This document shows, one piece after another, positions 35,422 to 47,983 of a stretch of 64,000 nt of DNA; within the stretch, counting starts at the first letter, position 1, and the number at the start of each line of letters is the position of its first letter. Origin of the DNA: Acanthaster planci. Taxonomy: Eukaryota; Echinodermata; Asteroidea; Valvatida; Acanthasteridae. The stretch spans positions 2,968,426 through 3,032,425 of the forward strand of contig NW_019091357.1 in assembly GCF_001949145.1 (NCBI RefSeq), given 5' to 3'. The translations under genes were made by a program, and so were the position numbers. Under the pieces are notes generated by a model, which was given only the letters and a program-made list of their open reading frames with translations, did not search any database and had not been told where the DNA came from.

Positions 35422-37099
35422 TTAGAATCTGTTCTCCTGGAATTCTTCACACTGTTCCACTTCGGTTGTGTCCACGTAATTGAAATGTATTCCTGAAATA
35501 TTGACCTTTGCCCACACATAGAGCTTATGTGCATTTAAGATTTGATCTTTGTAGGGCCTCTGTAGACTGGCTTTTGAAGCCAAGCGCTTTACAGTTCCAC
35601 CCAATCCATCACAAGGTCCTTTGCCATGAGACGTGGCAAAGCACTCAGCATCAGATGAAAATCATTTGATGCAGAGGATCTCTCAGAGAAGTAGTACACT
35701 TTGTGGACTGGTGCTTTCATTGTGTCTTCAAGGTAATTATGCAGCCTTCACTGGAAACAGTAGACTGTGTTGGTATCATGAGTGAAGTGATTTGAAATTA
35801 TAACAAAGTTGAAATGGGAAAGCTGGCTGTCTCTTATGTACAATGTAGATTACAAATGGATGGAGTGTTGCTTGTTCATTTGTCCAGTGAAAGCCCTGTG
35901 ATGAATCTTGAACAAATGATGCATAATTTTCTGGAAAATCGCTGAGAACAATAATCTCACTACGTTGCAACTCTGACTTCAGATGACCTAGGAATTTTTC
36001 CTGCTGATCCGCTATGAACTCATGTCACTTCAACCGAAACAGCTTCTCTAAAAACCCATCACAGAATTCATGAACTCCAGCCGTCATGGTTTCCAATGTT
36101 GACCTGTCTGTTGATATCCACTGCTTGTAGCATATTTCATCAATAGACTCATTTTTTGTTTCTTCAATGATATGCTGCTTCAGGTCATCAACCTGAGGAC
36201 ATGAGGCAGTCTCCTAGGAAGCAGTCTGTAGAGCCAGGATTACAAGTAATTTCAGCGAGTAGGTTTTTGTAGGATATTCGAAAGTGGGAGATAACTATCA
36301 AGCAGGAACATTCATGGTGACAAACTTGACAGCTCCAGCCATGTGTTGACTCTTTGGATAAGTACACCGGAGTCCTGTTTCAATAGAACTAGGCCTAATT
36401 GGCTCTCTTTTGCCAGGAAGATGAACACGATTCTATTCCACATGAAATCATTACAACATTATTTTGCGAATACTCTCCAGCTTTTCGGTACGAGTGTGAG
36501 AATCTGAAATTTCTCGCTGTCGGTAGCTGTAGCAAATCTTATTTCAACTGTTCCAACATTTCCTCTGAGGCTGTCGGCTGTGGTACCTGTTCTATACCAA
36601 GCTCTGACTGCAGATGGCTTCCAATGGCTTTCAGCCTGCTCTGTTGGTACTTCTTCTGCCCAAGTTTTTTGCGTGTGATTGGAGTTACACCAGTGGTCTC
36701 AAGAGCTTGATTTGTGATGGATAGGCTTGACTAGTTGATGGTTCATCAATAGCTGATGGATCAGAACTTGAAGATGTTTGAGGTTCAGAAGCGGCTTGTG
36801 GTACGGGCAAGCTTAGCACTGACAAACGACAATTGCGACAGAGCATCTTTGCTGATATAAGACCAAGAGGTTGATATGTTTGGGACTGCTTCAATTGCTC
36901 TTAACTCTTTGGAATGTACTTTGCCCGCATGTACTTGGAGGGGATCACAACACCTCCGCTGATTAGCAGAATAAAACTTTGCAAGTCGTTGGTAATGTAA
37001 ATTGCAGATGCTGCTTAATGTTTCAAAACCTGATCTGAGACGTAAACACTGTAATTCATCATCACTTGGGTTGTAATGTTCGGTTTCATCAGAACACAC
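35422..37099 (-). pseudogene. Decayed coding region of the 3.6 kb transposon
   Basis: Minus strand, several frames. In order: HYNPSDDELQCLRLRSG; CCDPLQVHAGKVHSKELRAI; a frameshift into MLCRNCRLSVLSLP; a Ser-rich linker; then SDFPENYASFVQDSSQGFHW with NEQATLHPFVIY (35776-35970). Last comes SHGKGPCDGLGGTVKRLASK (about 35570-35630, in part in another frame) with SLQRPYKDQILNAHKLY. The DF.ENY...QGFHW.N.Q.TLHP and SHGKG..DG.GG..KR blocks recur in many uncharacterised, transposon-like proteins of marine invertebrates. I recall these as a family but cannot name its superfamily. Multiple stops and shifts make it non-functional. Confidence 0.6.
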
Positions 37100-38094
37100 C
37101 TCATTGAGGTATTTTCAAACTGACCACTGGACCATTGTTTTATCCTACAGTACCATACGTCCAAACAAAGGATAAATCTTGGATATCCACCAAAAATCCT
37201 CTAGTTGCCCACCTGAAATCCACAAGAGTTTACTGCTTTACTCATGAAGGTTTCTGCACAACACCAAATCCTTTCACACTGCTCAATATGTCACTTAGAA
37301 AGACTCACACTGTTGACTTACTGTATTCCAACGTGATTGTGCAATGTTCAAGGACAAGTAGTTTGGTAAGTAGTTTGGCGCTTTATAATACTTTGTCCAG
37401 TCAACACAAAGAAACAATTCCTCACTGAGTTCCCAAAATATTAGCCTCAGTTTGTTCCTAATACAGGCTCCCCGAATGAAATGAAGCCTTGTGTGAGATT
37501 GCTCTTTATCAAACCTCTAGCAGCTTCATTGGTTTCATTTCAAGGTACAGAATGGTACAAACTCTTCTGTTTGGGCTACATACAAAATTTACATTTTCTA
37601 AGCTGACAGGCTACAGAAAAATGGCCATAACTTTTTTGTTTTTTTAGTGCCCAGAAATATTTAAGTGGATACAACTAGAGAAGGAACCAAACTTTCAAAA
37701 ACATTTTGTTAAAAAAAAAAATTAATGGCACTTTTTTTAAAAGATGGGTCAAAGGTCACAGGTATGTGTCAAAGGTCATCATGACCCTTGATTCATAAAA
37801 CCAAATTTTCACATTATCAGTGAAAAGAGCATGTATTTCCGATTATTTTGATACCAACCTGGTAAATATTCGATGAAAATTTTGAAAGTTAAGTTTCATT
37901 TTTACTAAAAAGGCAGATTTTTAAGTTAAAACTGTCCATTTTTTGGACATCTGCCCTGACCACATGGAAGGGTGGATTCCTCTAAAAATTGGCATGTATT
38001 TATTTTTCATTGGTGTCTACAATCACAGCAATTGTTATAAAAATCTGAAGACCTAAGGTCAAAAGGTGTGTTGGTCTGACATGAAATGACCCAG

Positions 38095-38209
38095 AACTGG
38101 GAAATCTGGGTATGGATGGGATTCATGGCCGGTTCTTAAAATCTGGTGCTGATGTCCTTGCTAAACCGCTTGCTTTTATTTTCCAATGAAGTTTGAGGAC
38201 CGCAGCTGG
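38095..38209 (+). repeat. Inverted 115 bp duplicate of LINE sequence 34527-34641
   Basis: Reads GGGTATGGATGGGATTCATG... through GCTTTTATTTTCCAATGAAG to GCAGCTGG, the reverse complement of 34527-34641 with only a few differences. It sits between the full right TIR (ending 38094) and a second copy of the element tip (38210-38245). It extends the inverted-repeat arms to nearly 600 bp. Confidence 0.85.
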
Positions 38210-38245
38210 CCACAAGGTGTGTTGGTCTGACATGGAATGACCCAG

Positions 38246-39110
38246 AAGGTAATTTACGGAGGAGCTCTAATACTTCACCAGGAGTAACTGGGTACAATTT
38301 CAAATTTGGTTCATTGATCAAATTGTTATCATTCCAAACCAAGTCAGTTTCGGGCATGGCATCAAACTGATTATCATGATTTGACCCACACTGCCAAAGT
38401 GTTTATTATTTGCAACATCACAATTGATCATCTCTGATATGCCCAAAGTTACAAACTTTTTTTACTCGGAATCAGATTTTTAAGGGTGGTCCAAATTTCT
38501 TTGGTATATCCTTTATTATCAAACAAATTTTATTGATATGTTGTCGTTTCAGTTTCACACCCAGATTATTCAGTTTATTTCGAAGAACCTTTGCCGTCCC
38601 AGTTAACTAGTAATAATGTTTGTAATTCTTGTGTTGTCACAAGTGTCTATGGATCCTCCGCTCGACAAGCAATGCTACTTGGGGTTCTGTTTATATTACA
38701 TAGAAGATAAGTGAAGTGTTCCATGAAGCTCATCATTTCTAACAATACTGGCAAGATGTTTGGCTCTCATAGATTTACGTTCAAGATCTAAGTATTCATC
38801 ATTGATCCATTCAGCATTTATAGTACAGACTCTCAGACTTCTGACTGGGCTATAAATATCACAAACACTCATTAGCAACGTCCTTAAAAATGTTCCATGC
38901 TGTAGTGGGATTAGAGGAAAATCCCAGCCTGTCCCATGGTTGATGTTTAGGATAATAGTTAAAGGAATCATCATTAAAATGTCGGAATGAACGAGCCCGA
39001 ATATATTTATGACCTCTGGGGATTTTAACAGATTTTCTGACAGTAAAAAAGGGTACTGATAAATAAAGTTGGCTCACTGACTGCCACATATTTCATCGAC
39101 AGTTGAACAA
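38246..39110 (-). pseudogene. Non-LTR retrotransposon, endonuclease-RT linker region
   Basis: Minus strand. KSVKIPRGHKYIRARSFRHF with FNDDSF, NPTTAWNIFKDVANECL, then in other frames SPVRSLRV and WINDEYLDLERKSMRAKHLA, and finally LYPVTPGEVLELLRKLPSG. This is the usual order at the end of the endonuclease and start of the RT domain in CR1/Jockey-type ORF2 (R.f..fn...f......W......w..f......aP.R..R.....W....i..l...R). It ends exactly where the 3.6 kb element begins, so it was one LINE before the insertion. Confidence 0.7.
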
Positions 39111-42100
39111 CAAAAACTGAAAACTGGACTCAGTTAAAATTTAAATGAAAAAAATGGCAACTTTTGATGCATCTTTAGACTATGATGTCATTGTTCTCAT
39201 GAAATTGGAAACAGGCATTGGCATTTACGACATCTGAAAAAAAAAGATCTTTAAATAAAATGAAACGAGAGGATGGTCCGAGGATATCTATCAACATGAA
39301 CTTGCAGGAGGCATATGGTTGGAGATTACTTGATAGCGTTAGAACTACTATTTATAGAATGTTTTGGCGACATGATCAGTGATGTTGCCTTTTCAACAAC
39401 TATGTCACACATGAGGGAAACGTAAGAGAACAATGGGGTTATTTTGACACGGGATCCTTAGCGAGTTTTGTTCCACATAATGAACGCCAGTCAGCCTTTA
39501 CACCAACCTTTTGAAAACGTTGCCCACGTCCAAATCTAGCTGAAAGGTAAATTGCATGAAAGGGACCCAACGACCCGTCCCTTCAAACGTGCTTGGAATT
39601 GACAGTAGCACGTACGATAATCAACTGCACGAGTAAAATGTGGTGGAAGCCTGCCGTGGAGGACTTGTTCGTTTTGACAACGTTTCGATGGCGGGAGAGA
39701 TAAACGAGCCTCGAAAAAAAAAAACTTTGAATTTCTAATAAACTTACGAATGGATGCATCTGTTCTGTGCTGCATAATGCACACTCGTACCCGTCACATG
39801 GGCTCTTGGTCAATGCAACGCAGGGTAAAATTTACTGTATGCAAATTTTAGAACAAGAGAAGTATAATTTATGTGCGCCAAAAGCTTCCTTCTGAGCATT
39901 GTAGCTGCCCAATGGCAACCATATTGCTTCAACGGGACAAGGTACTAAATTTGCATATTAATGCTGAAAAGTTCCCATAAAATTTAATTGCCGCGCACAG
40001 TGCGGCTATAGGACAGCAAGATACATATACGGGTTGGTTGTTTGCTGAGCGATAGCACAAAATGCGTTTTTCTTTTCAGAGCATTATGTTTGTCCAATTG
40101 TTGCTGGTAGTACTTCGTTTTTGATGCCTCCATTTTTTTTATGAAAGACGCTTTCTCACTTTCTCTCGCATTCTCAGTAGCACGACTTTGAGAGTAGGTT
40201 GCTTCCACCCCGGGCAAGCCAAGTTTTCTTCTGGGTAATTACCGGATCATCGGAACGCTTCACATTTCACCTCAGAACTTAGTCGAATTCGATCTCCCAC
40301 ACGCCAGATATATATATAGATATATTTCAGGTAAGCCGTGTACATCGATTCGGTTAATTGTATGCAGATATTTTCACAAAAACGCATGTAGGGATTTAAC
40401 CCTGTAAACCTGTGAAAAAAAACGGCTGGTATTTGGTGAATTTGACGGGTTGGTTTATTGCTGTGAAAGATACCAAAAAAAGGGCGTCAGGCACTGTTAT
40501 ACTGGCATACCAGCCAATTCTACAACTATAAACGACCAAACAGTGTCAAACAACCCATATTGGTAATACAACATACGTAATCATAAAAAAATATGATAAT
40601 CACAGAATACAGTTCTCGTCTTGGGCAGAAATTGTGTGTATAGGTAGTCCGCATTTTTCGAGCCGGGTGAGTATCTATCTGGGTACCGTGCCGGTTGCGT
40701 TAGACCCTAGGTGTCTTGTTCGAAGTACCCCGCGAGTGTTCCCGCTTGTGCTCGCTCCTTGCTGTTGAGTCGAGTTGCCTTGTGGTTCACATCCAGTAAT
40801 CAGCCGCATTACTTATATAAACGTCGTCATCGCGTACGGAATCAGGACTCTATACTGGCGTAACGCTCACTTTTAAAGGAATAAGATTCTCGTGGTGTCG
40901 AGGGCTGGGGAAACCAGAGTTAGGTAAGTTGGAATTGTCAGACAATACAGAGGAAATGAGTGCATTAATCTGGTCCATTTGTATTTGCAGAAGTCATGGA
41001 TATTCATATTCAACTTAATAAATGTAAATGCTAAAAACAACGCCACAACGAATGATGACATATGGTCTCGGGCATTTTCATAGCCGTCTCAACATTATTT
41101 GATTTGAGAGTCGTATATTTTGCAAACTGCCAATTACAAATATCGCACCACTGTAGGCCGTAACCGTCCAAAAGATGTACCGACTTATGACAAAATCCCG
41201 CGCTCAAACGTTCGACGGAGATCGGCGGTGTTCGTCGTTGCGGTGGCCCGGAGTGGCCCGGCCGTCTCATCTGGCGGATGAAGGGTCGGAGTTCTCGATG
41301 GCAAAGGGCAAATTTCGAATATGCGGATGAAAAATCTCATGCATTATTCGGATCTGCATGCCAACGTGGGTACGGAATTGCTCTATCGTGACAATGTGAC
41401 AATATTTGCCATTTTGCCCGGCAGTATGCTGTATAATGACAGGCAGCGTTTTATCGATGTGCTTTCTTTATGTTAAATCAATGGGTTACCCTCAACACAA
41501 AACACCCTTTGTTAAAATCTAAGAATTTGGGTTACTGACGACCGCTGTTATCCGCAGGTTGCTTTTCTATCGATTTGTTTTACCGTTGGCAGCAAAAATA
41601 ACAACCTAAAACCTTAAAAGAATACCGCCATCCAGACTCTGCTCTCGTTACAAGTCTGACCAAGTAAACCGAAAGCAAAGTTACCGAGTGAGCAGACCTT
41701 TCCAAAATGGACTTCACTTTTTTTTCTTGGGGGGGGGGTGATTCGTCACATAGTGTAACCATCATCCAGAAAACGTGTATGCATCATTTTTACTGGATTT
41801 TGACAAACGACATTGCCATTACTGTCAGGGTCATATTCTATTAAAGCATACAACTGTTCTAATCCGCTCAATCAAATCGAATATGCATCAAAAAAGTCCA
41901 CAATGTTTTGTTTAAATATAGCCAAAGGAGTTCACGCTGTGTGTACGCGGTGCGCACGAAAGAATTAAACACATCAATTTCGTTGTGAATTAAACTTCAC
42001 TTTCCGACATAAAGGGAGAGAGAAAGCCCCCGTCGGTTCTGAGCCATCTGCATAATTCCCGTCTGGGAGGCATGGCCTCAGGGGATGTCTCGAAGCTCTC

Positions 42101-45100
42101 CCGCTGTCCAAACTGTGTCAATTCGTAGCGACATAGGCGAAACGGGCCCCCTCACCTCGGTCACACGTGTTCAACGAGGAGTCTAGACGCTCAGCGTGCA
42201 TGAGGGGCCTGCCTTGCTGTGCCTGCTATTCTCGGCGGGCAATGTTTAGGGGGACGGGGCGGGTTGGGCCACGGTGAGCTTGGGTTTCGGTGCTATCAAC
42301 GGTACATTCGTTCACCCGTCAACTCCATCAGGCGAGGGGGGAGGGACAGGGATCGAACAGTGTGCAGGGGTCTGACACAAACCTGCGAGACTACGCCAGG
42401 CTGAAAATATGATGATTGGCGAGCAACTATAGAACAACGCTAATAGGCTCTGAGGAGCAATGACAGGCCTCCAGGCCTCGCGTTGGTAGCAACCTGTCCA
42501 GTTCAAATGTGTATTCACAACCGATGGGTTTTAAAAGTGACGGGAACCCCCCCCCCACATACACACCCCCCACACACCATACAAACTCAGAAATCACCCG
42601 TTTGATCGAAGAGCTAGCTGTGGGTTACAGTCATCATCGAGAGGAAGTACCCGCCTCTCGCTCAACTTGATTTTCCCCCAATCGATCCTCCGTCCAATAT
42701 ATCACCCCAGTGCTTCAAATCGCTTTGCAATAATATCCCGATTATTATTGTTGTTTTTTTCCGGCTCGTGCGATTATAAATTGAAGACGTGCATAATATA
42801 ACTCTGCAATTTTTCCTCCCTGGAAGAAAGAGCCGATTTTATTCATTTTATCGTACACCGAATTCCCGGGTAAAGTTGCCGGACAGACACGATGTCGAAA
42901 ACCGTAATTTGAGATAGTTCTAGGGATGAAGTCTACCGTAAACCACATTTCGATAACTTTCTCTTTGTCTGCATGCGAGGGGAAATCTGCCAGTGGTGCC
43001 CAAAAAACTTCACAGGGCAGCACGATGAATACTGAGCAAGCATTAATTCGGTCGCTGCATAGCTTTGTCACGCGGTTGATCTTGCCCCCCGCGTGCTAGC
43101 GCAGCCAGTGAACAGTTTTTTTTTTTTGAACAAGCTTTTTCAAGCGAGAGGCGCACTGGGTATACAATAGCAATCCATCATAACACTTAGCTGCTTCTGT
43201 GGTTTTTTTTCTCTCCCTTGCAAAATCCATGGAAGAACCTGAAAAACCGCCCAACCTGTTTACGCCAAGTCGTGTCAACTTGCGGCACGCAGCCTGGGCG
43301 TATATGGGCTAACACTCTAAACATATCATTAATGTTAGCTAAGCACTAGCCTGCCAGGGTGTGTATAATTTTATCGCCACCTGCTCTGAACAGAAAAGTG
43401 GCAAATTTACCCAACAACATAATTGAGAAAGATTCCACCATTGAGCTGAGCTCCAAATAGGGATTCGCAATTATTGCGGGCATAGAATTTTCGTTTTGAG
43501 CTGCATCGATCATCTCGTCTAGGTTTTCAATTTTGTCGTGCAGCCCCGCCTTGCGCGCCAAAAAGCGGCCGCTTTTTGGCTTTACTCCTGGTCCCAGACC
43601 GGACCGCCAGGGCCCACGGTGTGAAACGTGGGTCCAACGCACAAAGGAATCGCCAGCAGCCCGCTCCCGGTCCCCTGCTCTGTCGCTCCCACGGTAAACG
43701 GCTCCCTTCTTCTCTCTCTCGATACACGGGCTGCGGACTACAAATAGGCACAGACCTTGTTGGAATCAATTCAATTTCTACGCCGTTACGATTAACACGG
43801 GGAAGGGCATCCGCCTCGACCGGACGGGTTAATCACCGTCCACCCAGAGCATCCCGGATCACCACCATCTCTTGAATTGCTGGGTACTCGAAACTGAATT
43901 TTCAAATACGATACGGAATAATAGATAGGAGAAAAGTCCACATTCAATTGTGTAGGCCTATGTGTAAATTGGAAATATGTGCCAATTAGTCAAGGCAATT
44001 ACCCACCCCCTTTAAAACAAACTTAAGCCAGTTTATGTTTCCATTTCGTAGAAGGAATACCTAATTCAATTCCGTGACCCACTTGATGCGATGGTGCATC
44101 CCAGCCGCATCCTGCTCAGTGGGGATATTTTAATCAGAGACGTTGTTCGGGGCCCAAGGCCGCCCGTCATCCACGAATTCCAATTGTGGACATAATCCCA
44201 CGCGAGGACACAGAGCGTGAAGTTTCACGACACAAGTGGGTTTCCCCGAGTCGAACTGATCTTGCTTCGAATTGTGAGCTCTGTCTTCGAAGAGATCGGT
44301 AAAAGAATCTGCTAGCCAATGTTGGCGTGACACACGTGTTAATCTCCGATTATCGGTTACAAGACCTCATTCCCGCGTCCGCCCCATACCGCAAACTGTT
44401 ATACAGATTCCGCACGTCGTAAAGCTAAACACACGGTGAACTCTGTAAGATACCTGATTGAAATATCGAAGGAGTCCTTGCTAGGCTTCCAAGTCGTTTC
44501 AGTGCTGTGCTTTCTATCTGTTTTAAAGATTGATCGACCCCGGTCGATGATTCTCGCTCCTTCACAGTTTGAATTGGGAACTCTTCAAAATACGCTGTAG
44601 TTTCTTACTGCGACTGTATACAAATCGATTATGTAGACGTCTCAACGGCTGTGTGTTCGTTGACTGACATGACTGTTTGCTCAAAACAGAAAAGTAAAGA
44701 AATAAATAAATAAAAATAAAGGGTCATGCGCATATTTGCTAAACTGAAATCGACCTACGTTGTGTATTGACAATCACACAACCTCCGAGAGTCAAATGTA
44801 CTGTACAGATTAAATTTGTCCGAACACTAGCCCCGAACTTACATTAAAAATGTCACGAAAAGAAAAACCCGCACTACAACATTTCCTTTGTACGCATTCT
44901 AGAGGTCGGTATTTTTGAACAGTAGTCCGCAAAAGGTGGAAAAACGATACAAGAAGACTACAAGATCACAAATGCTCACTATTTTGTGCCATTTGTGCAA
45001 AGCTACACCGGCCACTACGATCAACCACTGCAGCTGCAATTGGCGAATGTAAAAATAACACAAAATAGCCCCCCAAAACCTCAACAATTGAAGTCGTTTG

Positions 45101-47624
45101 GGAAATCACTTTGATACTTGAATGGAGGCGAGACAACGGCGGTCTAGTTGCGGGTACGCGGGGCAGACCCAAGGGGTGCAGGTTACCGGGCACGGTTAAC
45201 CTGAAGGGAGGGCTGTCGGTAGATATTTGGAAGTAGACAATGTCACTAAGGGTATAGTGATTAATCCGCTACGCGCGTGGTTCGGATGGATCCGTACTAT
45301 CGACTAGTAATCTCCACTACATTGGTGCACATTGTATAATCGGCTTTTTCTGACTCATAGACCGGTATACTTCAGAAAAAAAACACCGCACGCCATGGAG
45401 ATTCGTTCATGGCATACGAAAGTAAAAAAAAATAAAACCCTACAAACAAACAACAAACAAACAAAGCAGAGAATATTTTTAAAGGCACCCAGCAGAATTG
45501 AAAATTAGGCAAGGCATCACGCCTCCAATTTCACAACGTGCTAAGCTTTACCCACATCCTTGCTGCGATATCATTCTTACATTGACACGAAGTAGAAAAA
45601 AGGGCAGACTGCCGTCAAATGCTGGTAGTATATTTCTGGATCCGTGCAATAACGTATGCAAATTGGTACAATCATACGGTTCATATTGTGTGTCCGGTTT
45701 TAAGCAACGTTTCGAGCGACGTTGGGATATAAAAACTAACGCCGTCATAATGACTTGGGACAAAGAACGCAACCTGAAGTCAACGCAGTACATGTATTTT
45801 ATGAATACAAAAAAAGTGAAACACGTCAGACTTCGAGCAAATGGGGAACAGTCTCTTCCATTTGATCCAATCTGGAGCTACCGGTATGAGGCTGTGAAAG
45901 TCATACTCTTCATGGTCTTCAAATAAAAATCGCGTTTATTGAAAAGAACAGATGCCGGCTGTTTTAGGGCTCGGAAAGGCAATTAATTTCCACGACACTT
46001 CGGCACAAAATAGTTTCACTGAGACTTTAGTCCGATAATTGAAATCAGGTTTCGTTGTTAATTCAGCTCGTAACAGTTTATTCTTCTGTCAGTTGTTAAT
46101 TGAATTTTTCAAGTGTAATTTTATTGAGATGATCTATCGATAGAGGGACTAGGCTTTCCTGCCAGAAATTATTGTTAGGCTCAAATCCATATATTGTTAT
46201 GTCTCGTTACAACTTTTGTCATGGAATAAGCCCCGATCTGTTTTCGGTTATGAAGTTATATGACGGAGTAAATTAATGTCACGGGCGTTGAAGAAAAAAC
46301 TCACAACGAGAATAATGCTACAAGAACCAATACTCGAATCTCATGACATTTTGCGCCTTTATTTGGAGCTTTAGAGATTACTCTGAGACCGATACTTGAG
46401 ATCTTTTGCCTCCTGTATATTTGTGTTAGTACAGACCGCTTCACTCAAGCGAGCAGTTGACAGCAGTTTGTAATGGATATTACAATTCCAATTATTAGTT
46501 TAGCCGTCGTTTAGTTTAGTTCTATTCATTTAATTACCTCGGGAAGCAGGGCGAAAAACACGATTCAGCTTTCTGCACGCACCCACCTACCACCGTGTAA
46601 ATTTATTGTTACCGATATATGTTGCACTGCTTGTAATTATCGCCAGGAGGATGTTTGAAAATAAATCAACTTTCAACCCCGATTAATTTTGGACGCCAGT
46701 GCCATGAAACGTACGCGTACACAGTTCAGTGCGTCGAGCTTTCACGGCCGTTCGACCAATGCTCTTTTCTGTGGGGACGACTTTTCGAAGGGCGGCCACT
46801 CTTTCGGAAGAACAGCTCCCCCGAGACAAAGAGAGTATTCATAGCAATGTCAACGGATCAATCCACAATCAAACCAGAACAAAAATGGAGTAGGGTCATC
46901 TTGGAACCTTGTTACGGGTCACTTTGTAATCTTGAGTTGGGGCTTGTATTGTCTGAAAGTCCCACTCACTTTTTCCACTCGAGTCGGGCGTGGCGAGAAG
47001 TTACTAAAGAGGTTATGCGTCAACGCGTACGGTACTTTGAGGGCAAAAGTTTTTGTGTCACTGGGACAGGCTCGAGTAAACCTTCTGTGCATTCGTTGTA
47101 ACTAAATTCAAATAACAAAGAACAACCTCTGTGAGAGCATAACCTCTATAACCTGCGGGGTTCTACTCTCGACGAGGACTCCGTAAAGGCAGCAAAAGCG
47201 GAGCATCCAGAAACAATCATTAGACTGACGTCCACTGGAAATTTCGCGCATAATGGAGCCAAGCTCATTATCTTGTCAAAGCGACGAGGGAGGAACTCCA
47301 AGAAAAGTTGCGGGCAGGTATAATGGACGGCAGCTTTAGGCCAACACTGTTGTTAGAGCGTGTTGTTTGGAGAAATTTGTGAAAGGGCAGTTTGATGCTC
47401 GTTAACTCCAACCGGGTTTTTTTTTGTCTGTCTGTCCGTCGTGAGTGATCACCAGATTGGGCGGGGGGGGGATTAATGACATTGGAGGGAGTTTTGAGAA
47501 TGATGATGATGAGAAAATATGATCTGCAATGTTTCGCTGCATGAAAACCTTTGGAGGTTGTTTGAATAGGAATCGACTCAAACTCAGTCCAATCGAAAAA
47601 ATGTTACCGGACCATGCAGCCTGG
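39111..47624. other. No gene seen over 8.5 kb; low-complexity tracts
   Basis: Contains a TATATATAGATATA tract near 40308, G and C runs near 41730 and 42549, an AAATAAATAAATA microsatellite near 44697-44719, and TAGGCCTA at 43953. Frames of 142 and 148 codons (45498-45926, 46655-47101, plus) show no family signal, splice context or repeats. They are the longest here and may be chance. Confidence 0.3.
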
Positions 47625-47682
47625 TGGTTTGGGAGTGTAACTCGCAATCGCAGGGTCTGGGGTCCAAACCCCTCAGCTGGTT
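47625..47682 (+). repeat. Possible SINE head fragment
   Basis: GGTGGTTTGGGAGTGTAACT followed 20-30 bases later by GGGGTCCAAACCCCT resembles a worn tRNA-like A and B box pair. It does not make a full tRNA fold and abuts the Tc1-like MITE. Low confidence. Confidence 0.3.
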
Positions 47683-47687
47683 ATATA

Positions 47688-47983
47688 CAGTCATTTGCAA
47701 AACTTTAAGACCAACGGTACAAATGCATTAACCTAAAAAAAAATTAAAAACTTAAACCAATTAATCTTAGCAACTTATGTTCATTTTCAATGTATAACCG
47801 CATTGAAGATAAAATGTCATACAAGACCTGCCTTTGAAAAAAAATGATTCAACTGGGCTTATGCATGCAGCACGACTCTGGTGTTATCACCACCATAAAC
47901 AACATGTTATATGATTCAATGCAGGTCCGGTGACAGAAATACCAACAAAATTCCACGTGGTCTTAAACTTTTGCAAATGGCTG
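47688..47983. repeat. Tc1-like MITE, short copy
   Basis: The ends are CAGTCATTTGCAAAACTTTA and, from the right, CAGCCATTTGCAAAAGTTTA, with TA on both sides. The body shares CAACTTATGTTCATTTTCAA-type, AAAATGTCATA and GAAATACCAACAAAATTCCA blocks with the copy in gcm intron 5 (60972-61410), but lacks about 145 bp from its middle. Confidence 0.8.

Larger units (their letters stand above)
34642..38245 (-). mobile_element. 3.6 kb DNA transposon with about 470 bp TIRs inside the LINE
   Basis: Starts CTGGGTCATTCCATGTCAGA. The left TIR is about 34642-35105 and the right TIR about 37611-38094, sharing CTTTTGACCTTAGG, GCAATTGTTATAA complements, GACCTTTGACACATACCTGT and ACTTAAATCTTTCTGGGCAC. The interior carries a decayed minus-strand coding region. 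Beyond the inner right tip (38094) lies a 115 bp inverted duplicate of flanking LINE, then a second 36 bp tip ending AATGACCCAG at 38245. No target duplication could be fixed, and the superfamily is not determined. Confidence 0.75.

Noticed and set aside
46655-47101. 148-codon plus-strand open frame
   Set aside because: No recognisable family, no splice sites or neighbouring exons. It could be chance, so no gene is called.
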